Source: Deinococcus planocerae (lineage in GTDB: Bacteria; Deinococcota; Deinococci; Deinococcales; Deinococcaceae). Taken from it: a stretch of 64,000 bases of DNA. Below the pieces are notes generated by a model that saw nothing but the letters and a program-made list of their open reading frames with translations, was not told the origin of the DNA and searched no databases. The stretch covers positions 1 through 64,000 of the forward strand of contig NZ_PNOR01000005.1 in assembly GCF_002869765.1 (NCBI RefSeq). Reading direction: 5' to 3'. Positions 55,080-64,000 of this stretch are shown here, one piece after another (position 1 is the first letter of the stretch; the number at the start of each line of letters is the position of its first letter). A program made the position numbers and the translations under genes.

Positions 55080-55166
55080 CGAAACCATTCCTCCTCTAAG
55101 GGGGTGAAACCCGGGCCGATTCTAACATCCTGCCCCCGCTGCGGGGCCCGGCCCGAGTGACCGAGC

Positions 55167-56213
<1,047 letters not shown>

Positions 56214-56228
56214 CGCCGGGCAACGTAA

Positions 56229-58441
<2,213 letters not shown>

Positions 58442-58463
58442 AACTCAACAGGAGCAGGGGAGA

Positions 58464-58500
58464 GGGGGCCGGAGCCGTGCGCTTCGGCCTCCCTTTCTTT
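58464..58500 (+). terminator. sucCD intrinsic terminator
   Basis: A 12-bp stem (58464-58475 with 58481-58492, two G-T wobbles), loop CGTGC, then CTTTCTTT. It lies 23 nt after the sucD stop. Confidence 0.8.
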
Positions 58501-58544
58501 GCCTCGCAAGCATTGGACGAGAGATTCGTCTCCCTGAGCCCTCC

Positions 58545-58745
58545 GCTCCACTCAAGGGTAAGCTCCGCGAAGGGTCCTCAAGCTTGGGGATGCTTCACTG
58601 CGCTCAGCATGACAACGTGTTTGCGCCGTGCCATACCTCAATTGAGGGCAAGGCGTTTCTTGGTCACGGGTGGGCGGCTGGGCTGGTCACACGCCCCCTC
58701 ACCCGTTGCTGCGCAACGCCCTCCCCCACAAGGGGAGAGGGTCAA
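58545..58745. repeat. repeat-rich intergenic mosaic
   Basis: No gene is seen between 58501 and 58807. The spacer contains GGGATGCTTCACTGCGCTCA-type sequence (58587-58615), a GTTGC-TGC-GCAAC hairpin (58704-58716), and CCCTCCCCCACAAGG followed by GGAGAGGG (58719-58740), which also occurs at 39528. It looks like an assembly of short dispersed non-coding elements. Confidence 0.45.
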
Positions 58746-58819
58746 CAGAGCGAAGATGTTCAATAACCCGGCGTCAGTTCCAGTCAACTGGCCGTCAGGC
58801 CCGCGCGTAGACTGGGAGC

Positions 58820-59392
58820 ATGAAGACTCGCCTCCTCCCCCTCGCCGCGGCCCTCCTCGCCCCGTCGGCAGGGGCCCTCACGGTGACGGGGAGCGTGGCG
58901 GGCAATGTCTCGCCCGAGACCCGCGTGAGCGTGTGGGCCGTCAGTGCCTCCGGCCAGCCCGTGCAGGAGATCGCCAGCGTGCCCGTGACCTCGGGTGGAC
59001 GCTTCCGCCTCGACCTGCCCGGGAACGCGCCCGCCCCCCGCGCCCTGACCCCCCTCAGCGCCCAGAACGTCTCCTGGCCCGGCGTCCTCGATCCGGTTAC
59101 CGTCAGCGCCCCCGCCCAGGCCGCCGAGCTGAAGTTCTTCACCTACCGTGACGCGAACCGGAACGGCACCCGCGACGAGGGCGAGACGCTGAACGAGGCG
59201 ACGGCCAACGTGGGGCGCGGCACCCTCTTCGTCGTCTGGGTGGGGGGCGACGTGACGGTGAAGGCCAACCGGGGGTATGAGGCGGCCCTCAAACGCGGCT
59301 GGAACGCCCTGGTGGTCGAGGTCGCGCGGGCGGTGAAGGTCGCCCCCTACGCGGACGGCTCGGCGGAAGTGACGTTGCAGGCGGGGCGGTGA
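58820..59392 (+). CDS. hypothetical secreted protein, 190 aa
   Basis: Unknown. The signal peptide [20 protein letters not shown] is followed by a beta-rich domain ([38 protein letters not shown]) resembling carboxypeptidase-regulatory-like folds. An Asp-rich segment, [19 protein letters not shown], resembles a calcium-binding loop. TAGACT (58808-58813) is 6 nt before the ATG. Periplasmic or cell-surface location expected. Confidence 0.7.
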   Translation: MKTRLLPLAAALLAPSAGALTVTGSVAGNVSPETRVSVWAVSASGQPVQEIASVPVTSGGRFRLDLPGNAPAPRALTPLSAQNVSWPGVLDPVTVSAPAQAAELKFFTYRDANRNGTRDEGETLNEATANVGRGTLFVVWVGGDVTVKANRGYEAALKRGWNALVVEVARAVKVAPYADGSAEVTLQAGR

Positions 59393-59411
59393 GGGGAGAG
59401 GGCTTAGGGAG

Positions 59412-59446
59412 TTGACTCCGGCTTTCCTCTCCAGGTAATGCCTGGA
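59412..59446 (+). promoter_or_regulatory. putative promoter with inverted repeat for the gene at 59467
   Basis: TTGACT (59412-59417) and TAATGC (59436-59441) are 18 nt apart. The -10 lies in the loop of a 6-bp inverted repeat TCCAGG-N5-CCTGGA (59430-59446), a good place for a repressor. Confidence 0.4.
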
Positions 59447-59466
59447 CCCTGTGTCAAGATCGCTTC

Positions 59467-59775
59467 ATGAGCAACGAGATTCCCGAAGACATCTTGCAAA
59501 CCCTTCGAATCTGCGCCCTGGCCCGCGCATTCGGTAACCGGCACCAGCGCTGGGACTGGGTAGATAACGAAGATTTCCATGTCAAGCTGCCCTCCGAACA
59601 CATGCTGTACCTTTTCGATCACGAACTGATCGAAGACGCCAACCAACCCGTCTATGGGGGGCCTCCCGGTACGAGCACCTTCTACGATTGGCGAATTACA
59701 GCAAAAGGGCAGAACTTACTCCGCGCGTACAACCTGTCACTCACCCCGCGGGGTAGTTCGGTCGATCAGCGATAA
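59467..59775 (+). CDS. hypothetical protein, 102 aa (accessory, lower GC)
   Basis: Not recognised. It starts MSNEIPEDILQTLRICALAR and ends ITAKGQNLLRAYNLSLTPRGSSVDQR. The block LYLFDHELIEDANQP, then FYDWRITAKGQNLLRAY has the look of a small winged-helix or YjcQ-type fold, but this is weak. The base composition is visibly lower in GC than its neighbours and codon use is less biased, suggesting recent transfer. A promoter with an inverted repeat precedes it. Confidence 0.65.
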   Translation: MSNEIPEDILQTLRICALARAFGNRHQRWDWVDNEDFHVKLPSEHMLYLFDHELIEDANQPVYGGPPGTSTFYDWRITAKGQNLLRAYNLSLTPRGSSVDQR

Positions 59776-59802
59776 GAGTAATGGAACGGGCGCATAGAAA
59801 CT

Positions 59803-60183
59803 CTACTGCCGCCCGTTCCTCTCCTCATTCCTCAAGTACCGCCCCTCGCCCTTGACCTCACTCCGCTCGTGCCCCTCGTGCAGGTCGTTGGGTTCCCCGG
59901 CGTTGGGGTCCACATTCACCCACACACCCGCGACCTCATCCACGCCGACTTCCAGGTGGACGTGCCCGTCCACGCGCATGATCTGATCCTCGGGAATCCA
60001 GTGCGTACCACCGCCCGCCCTGACCTTCACGTAGGCACCCTCGACCCGCTCGACCGTGCCTATGTCGGCGCCGTCCGAGCCGCGCACGCCCATGCCGTGC
60101 TGGATCGAGCGGCGCAGGTGCGGCTCCATGCGGCGGGCGAGGGCGCGGCGGTCGTCCTGCGGGTTGTCGCGGTTCTGGTTCAT
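59803..60183 (-). CDS. DUF2171 domain-containing protein
   Basis: A 126-aa small protein. The DUF2171 part is IQHGMGVRGSDGADIGTVERVEGAYVKVRAGGGTHWIPEDQIMRVDGHVHLEVG (a PRC-barrel-like small beta fold), followed by a charged tail. The ATG at 60183 follows GTGGAGG. Proteins of this family are common in Deinococcus; function unknown. Confidence 0.78.
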   Translation of the reverse strand: MNQNRDNPQDDRRALARRMEPHLRRSIQHGMGVRGSDGADIGTVERVEGAYVKVRAGGGTHWIPEDQIMRVDGHVHLEVGVDEVAGVWVNVDPNAGEPNDLHEGHERSEVKGEGRYLRNEERNGRQ

Positions 60184-60258
60184 GGGGGGCCTCCACCCCC
60201 GGTTGTACCCGCCCGGAGGGGGAGGCGCGGCAAAGGGCAACGAACGCTCAAGGCGGCG

Positions 60259-61710
60259 TCAGGGGGTCGCCTCCAGCAGCAGCACCCAGTCGTTGCCGCG
60301 GCCCGCCGAGGACGCGGTGAAGGTGCGCTCGCCCGTGTTGGCGAAGGTGCCGATCTCGGCCCGGCCACCCGTGCGGGGGTCGAACCACGCGGCCCGCACC
60401 TGGGCGCCGCCCGTCCGGCCCAGCCTGACCGTCACCGGGCCGCCGTCCGGCAGGTAGAGCCACGCGTAGTCCGGGCCACGCATCGCCACGACGGGGCGGT
60501 CGCCGACGAAGCTGCCCGCCACGAGCGTGTCGTCGGGCACGCGGTCTTTCATGGGGCGCGACTCCAGCAGCGCCTTGAGGTGGCCGAGCTGCCGCACCGC
60601 CGCCGTGTCCAGGGCCGCTTGCCACGCCTTCTCGCCGTCGTACACGTCGAAGCCGTAAACCTTGCGGTGGCCGTAGGTGTGCCCCGCCGCACCCGCGAAG
60701 ACGCTCCAGTAGGCGACGTTGCGCACGTCCACCTCGTCGCCGTTGCCGTTGGGGATGTGGTGGCACACCGGGTGCCCCTCGTACATGGGCTCGAAGTTGA
60801 CGACCGGCTTGGCCGGGGTCAGGCGGTAGTCCTCCAGAAGGCGGGTGGCCGACTCTTCGTCGCGGCAGTGTCCGGTGTGCCAGAGGTTGAAGTCGAGCCA
60901 CGCTTCCCCGTGGAAGTACGCGGAGGAGGTCTGGTAGCCGCGCGTGTGGTAGCTGATCAGGGCGCGGTCGCCTCCCCCCACCCCCTGCTCGATGCCCTCC
61001 TTCATCGCCCGCCAGATCGCCTTCACCTCCTCGGTGTCGGGGTAGCGGTCGCCGCCGAGCACCCAGAGGACCGGCTTGTCCCGGTACCGCTCGCCGATGA
61101 AGCGGCCATAGACCCGCGCCGAGTCGGGCGTGAAGATCGGCTCGTCGCCCAGCCGGGGCTCGTTGTGCACCCAGATGCCCCAGCTCGGCAGCAGCGCGAC
61201 CGTCAGCCCCAGCGACGCGGCCTGATCCACCACGTAGTCCATGTGATCCCAGTAGTCGTACTGCTCGGGGTCCGCCGGATCGCTGCCCGGCGTGACGGCG
61301 GGTCGGGTGGGGTCCTTGCCCACCAGGGGGAGGTCCCCCTGCGCGTTGGGCACGGTCAGCCCGCTCTCCTCGGCGAGCGCCGCCGCCTGCACCACGGTGA
61401 AGCCCTGCGCCGCGCGGGTCTGGAGGTACGTGCGGACGTCCTCGCGGTTCGGGCGGTGGAACAGCTCCCACGCGGTATCCCCCCAGTACAGGAAGGGCCG
61501 CCCGTCGGTGTACTCCAGCCGGTGCCCGTCCGCCGAGACGGTCAGGCGGGCGGGCCCGGAGGCCGGGGGCGGCGGGGGAGTCCCGGCCACCGGCGCTGGG
61601 GGGGCTTCGGTCACGGGCGCGGAGGGCGTCCCTCCCGAGCAGGCGGACAGCGCCAGGCTGGCCGTGAGCAGGGCGGCGGCGAGAGAAAGGGAGCGGGGAA
61701 ACTGTGGCAT
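60259..61710 (-). CDS. DUF4038 family glycoside hydrolase-like lipoprotein
   Basis: A 483-aa lipoprotein. The lipobox LSACSGG follows MPQFPRSLSLAAALLTASLA, then a Pro-rich linker. The catalytic domain is a DUF4038 TIM barrel (apiosidase-like): RPFLYWGDTAWELFHRPNREDVRTYLQTRAAQGFTVVQ, LLPSWGIWVHN, LGGDRYP, VVNFEPMYEG. Candidate acids are the Asp in GGDRYP and Glu in NFEPMYEG. The C-terminal beta-domain (VAMRGPDYAWLYLPDGGPVTVRLG) is of the collagen-binding-like type seen with this family. GCAGGAGG precedes the ATG. Substrate unknown, probably plant or microbial glycan. Confidence 0.82.
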   Translation of the reverse strand: MPQFPRSLSLAAALLTASLALSACSGGTPSAPVTEAPPAPVAGTPPPPPASGPARLTVSADGHRLEYTDGRPFLYWGDTAWELFHRPNREDVRTYLQTRAAQGFTVVQAAALAEESGLTVPNAQGDLPLVGKDPTRPAVTPGSDPADPEQYDYWDHMDYVVDQAASLGLTVALLPSWGIWVHNEPRLGDEPIFTPDSARVYGRFIGERYRDKPVLWVLGGDRYPDTEEVKAIWRAMKEGIEQGVGGGDRALISYHTRGYQTSSAYFHGEAWLDFNLWHTGHCRDEESATRLLEDYRLTPAKPVVNFEPMYEGHPVCHHIPNGNGDEVDVRNVAYWSVFAGAAGHTYGHRKVYGFDVYDGEKAWQAALDTAAVRQLGHLKALLESRPMKDRVPDDTLVAGSFVGDRPVVAMRGPDYAWLYLPDGGPVTVRLGRTGGAQVRAAWFDPRTGGRAEIGTFANTGERTFTASSAGRGNDWVLLLEATP

Positions 61711-61870
61711 GGGACCTCCTGCAAAAAAGGCAAAAAGAGGGGGACACGTCGCTGAGGACGTGCCCCGGGCGTGCTTGGAAAGACCCGCCGCGTCGCTCCT
61801 CCCACCACGGCGGGTGAGGGCGGCCCAAGAGGTCTCGGTGAACTTCGACCTCTACCTTAGACGCCCCTCA

Positions 61871-61907
61871 TGAGAGGTTTGTCACATTCCGCTGTGTCGC
61901 CCTCACA
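61871..61907. promoter_or_regulatory. CRP-like binding sites upstream of the DUF4038 gene
   Basis: TGAGA-N6-TCACA (61871-61886) differs from the CRP consensus TGTGA-N6-TCACA at one base. Close by is TGTG-N7-CACA (61893-61907). Both lie about 160-200 nt upstream of the lipoprotein gene, in the 262-nt spacer before bshA's end, which contains no gene that I can see. Confidence 0.4.
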
Positions 61908-61972
61908 AAGCTTTGACGTGGAGTGATTCTGACCGGGCCGTCAGGGGTCGCGGGATGGCCGGGGGGGCGGCC

Positions 61973-63112
61973 TCAGCCCACCGCGACCGTGCGCGCGTAG
62001 GCGCCGAGGTAGCGCGGGACGATGCGGTCCGGGTGGAAGCGGGTGAGGGCCGCCTCCCTCCCCGCCGCGCCCAGCGCCCGGGCGAGCCCCGCGTCCCGCA
62101 GGACACGCAGCGCGGCGTCGGCCATCGCGTCCACGTCGCCCAGGGGGGCGAGAAAGCCCGTCACCCCGTCCTGCACGACCTCGGGGACGCCTCCGGCCCG
62201 CGCGGCGACGACCGGGACCTCGCAGCTCATGGCCTCCAGGGCGGCGAGGCCGAAACTTTCGTTGCTGCTGGGCAGCAGGAAGAGGTCGCTGATGCCCAGG
62301 ACCGACTGCACGTCGGGGAAAGATCCCAGGAAGTGCGTGCGCCCGCTCACCCCGAGCTGCCCGGCGAGTTCGAAGGCGCGGGGACGCTCGGGGCCGTCGC
62401 CGATCATCAGCAGCCGGGCGGGGAGTTCGCCCGAGACCCGCGCGAAGACGCGCACCACATCCTCCACCCGCTTGACCGGGCGGAAGTTGCTGACGTGGAC
62501 GATCAAGGCCTCCTCCGGGTGCGCGAAGCGGGCGCGCATGGCGGGGTCGGTCACCCGCACGAAGCGCCCCGCGTCCACGAAGTTGTGGATCACCTCGATC
62601 TCGCGCTCGACGCCGAAGACCTCGCGGGTCTGCTCGGCGAGGAAGTGCGACACCGCCGTCACGTGGTCGCTGCGCTCGATGGCGTGCCGGGTCGTGTGCC
62701 GGAAGGCGGGCTCGGCCCCCACGAGCGTCACGTCGGTGCCGTGGAGGGTGGTTACCACCCGGCTCCTGCGGGTGATCGCCTGCGCGTGCAGGGCCGCCGT
62801 CGCGTGCGGAATCGCGTAGTGCGCGTGCGTCAGTTCCACCCCGTGCTCGAGGATCACCTCGGTGAGGGTGTTCGCCGCCGCCAGCTCGGGAAAGGGCTGG
62901 TCGAAGAGGGCGTACGCGAAGGCGCTCACCTGGTGGTAGAAGGGCCGACTCGCCCCCCGCTGCCCCGCCAGCCGGAAGGGCACGGCGGACCCGATGAAAT
63001 GCACCTCGTGCCCCGCCTGCGCCACCAGCAGCCCCAGCTCGGTCGCTACCACCCCCGAGCCTCCGGCCCCCGCGTGGCACAGCACCGCGATCTTCTCTGG
63101 CCTGCGCCCCAT
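61973..63112 (-). CDS. bshA: N-acetyl-alpha-D-glucosaminyl L-malate synthase BshA
   Basis: A 379-aa GT4 glycosyltransferase that makes GlcNAc-malate, the first step to bacillithiol. [30 protein letters not shown] at the N-terminus, [68 protein letters not shown] (EX7E) are the BshA pattern. TATACT (minus strand, 63121-63126) is 8 nt before the ATG. bshC lies at 20942 in the same window; the deacetylase BshB is not here. Confidence 0.93.
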   Translation of the reverse strand: MGRRPEKIAVLCHAGAGGSGVVATELGLLVAQAGHEVHFIGSAVPFRLAGQRGASRPFYHQVSAFAYALFDQPFPELAAANTLTEVILEHGVELTHAHYAIPHATAALHAQAITRRSRVVTTLHGTDVTLVGAEPAFRHTTRHAIERSDHVTAVSHFLAEQTREVFGVEREIEVIHNFVDAGRFVRVTDPAMRARFAHPEEALIVHVSNFRPVKRVEDVVRVFARVSGELPARLLMIGDGPERPRAFELAGQLGVSGRTHFLGSFPDVQSVLGISDLFLLPSSNESFGLAALEAMSCEVPVVAARAGGVPEVVQDGVTGFLAPLGDVDAMADAALRVLRDAGLARALGAAGREAALTRFHPDRIVPRYLGAYARTVAVG

Positions 63113-63194
63113 AGCCGGGGAGTATAGGCCCCGCCGCCCTCACGTCGAGAATTGTATGGACGCCCCCAATCCCCCCCGTTACGCTGCTCCCGAC

Positions 63195-64000
63195 ATGCTC
63201 GCCGTCATGACCGATTCCACCTGCGACCTGCCCGCCGAGACGGCCCGTGCCCTCGGCCTGCGCGTCGTGCCCCTGCGCGTGGTGATCGAGGGGCGCACCT
63301 TCCTCGACGGGCAGGACCTCGACCCCGAGGCCGTGTACGACCACCAGCGCCGGGGCGGGACGGTGGCGACCGCGCCCGCCCCGCAGGAGGCCTTCGAGAC
63401 GCTCTACCGCGAACTGCTCGCCACTCACGACGGGGTGGTCAGCGTGCACCTGAGCGGCGAGCTCTCCGACACGGTGCGCCACGCCCGGGCCGCCGCCGGG
63501 GCCCTGAACGCGGGAGAGCGGGTCCACGTCATCGACAGCGGCCTCGCCTCGCTGCCCCTCGCCGAGGCCGCCCTGGCCGCCCGCGACGCCCTGTGGAGGG
63601 GGGGAGACGCGGCCTCGGCGCAGGCCGCCGTGCGGCGGGTGGGGGAAGAAGCCCTCGCCGAGTTCACCGTGCCCACCCTCGAATACCTGCGCCGGGGAGG
63701 CCGCCTCTCGCGGGCTCAGGAACTCGTGGGCAACGTGCTCGGCCTGCGCCCGGTCCTGCGTTTTGACGGCGGGAGGCTGCGCGCCGTGCGCCGCGTGAAG
63801 GCCGACGACGCCCTGCGCGACATCCTCGCCCGGCTGGAGGAACGCTTCGGTGACGAGCCGGTCGCCGTCACCGTTGGGCACGCGGGCCGCGACCCCATCC
63901 GCCTCGCCGAACTCCGGGCCGCCCTCGGCGCGAGCCGCCTCAACGTGGCGCGGGGACGGGTGCAACTCCTCGGCCCGGCCATCGGCGCCCACGTCGGCCC
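63195..64000 (+). CDS. DegV family protein (3' end cut by window edge)
   Basis: 268 complete codons translated from the ATG at 63195 with no stop. [27 protein letters not shown] at the N-terminus, [54 protein letters not shown] and [32 protein letters not shown] identify a DegV fatty-acid-binding protein. TACGCT (63180-63185) is 9 nt before the ATG. A second, divergent DegV is at 45129. Confidence 0.87.
   Translation, partial: MLAVMTDSTCDLPAETARALGLRVVPLRVVIEGRTFLDGQDLDPEAVYDHQRRGGTVATAPAPQEAFETLYRELLATHDGVVSVHLSGELSDTVRHARAAAGALNAGERVHVIDSGLASLPLAEAALAARDALWRGGDAASAQAAVRRVGEEALAEFTVPTLEYLRRGGRLSRAQELVGNVLGLRPVLRFDGGRLRAVRRVKADDALRDILARLEERFGDEPVAVTVGHAGRDPIRLAELRAALGASRLNVARGRVQLLGPAIGAHVG

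Overview
The window is GC-rich, densely packed chromosomal DNA from a Deinococcus-type bacterium. The assignment rests on the gene set: bacillithiol genes bshC and bshA, a LysY/ArgC-type reductase of the amino-carrier lysine pathway, SpoVS in a non-sporulating context, a RecQ helicase with more than one HRDC domain, a Tat-exported PhoX and a DUF2171 protein. Promoter style supports it too. More than twenty genes have a TANNNT -10 hexamer ending only about 5-9 nt before the start codon, the leaderless arrangement known to dominate Deinococcus transcription. No rRNA, tRNA, CRISPR array, prophage or intact insertion sequence was seen.

Layout. 1-6.9 kb: acyl-CoA dehydrogenase (cut by the window edge), two unknown proteins, AcuI-like reductase, RecQ, and an Rrf2 repressor followed by an SDR-fold oxidoreductase with matching operator-like sites. 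6.9-13.7 kb: drug-efflux MFS transporter, methionine aminopeptidase, a broken 3'-5' exonuclease gene, PhoX with a coupled small ORF, an ACT protein, SpoVS and a membrane zinc protease. 13.8-20.9 kb: MIP18-type Fe-S factor, two divergent rhodanese genes, UspA, a U32 hydroxylation-type protein, DUF402, a nucleotidyltransferase and a double GNAT. 20.9-30.1 kb: BshC, a CRP-family regulator, WecG-type glycosyltransferase, phosphoesterase, class III aminotransferase, a frameshifted phosphotransferase and two tandem DinB genes, DUF4180 and PruA.

30.4-45.1 kb has a clear theme. It holds two TetR/TspO-like modules and, scattered among other genes, an amino-sugar and cell-wall recycling set: ROK kinase, DUF4127, GH20 hexosaminidase, sugar-binding protein, NanE and NagZ. 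LysY, a Nudix hydrolase and a LysE exporter lie between them. 45.1-56.2 kb: DegV, a beta-hydroxyacid dehydrogenase, AEC transporter, a frameshifted lower-GC gene, SPFH protein, YchJ, a TrmH-type methyltransferase, PepF, an MFS transporter, YbjN and aminopeptidase P. 56.3-64 kb: sucCD, a repeat-rich spacer, secreted and unknown proteins, DUF2171, a DUF4038 lipoprotein with CRP-like sites upstream, BshA and a second DegV (cut by the window edge).

No single spectacular new system is evident. The most promising unexplained items are the paired Rrf2 operators, the duplicated TetR/TspO modules with a 24-nt operator palindrome, the tandem DinB genes with identical stop/start junctions, the DUF4127 gene in amino-sugar company, a perfect palindrome between pepP and sucCD, and a leaderless 7-codon mini-ORF coupled to bshC.
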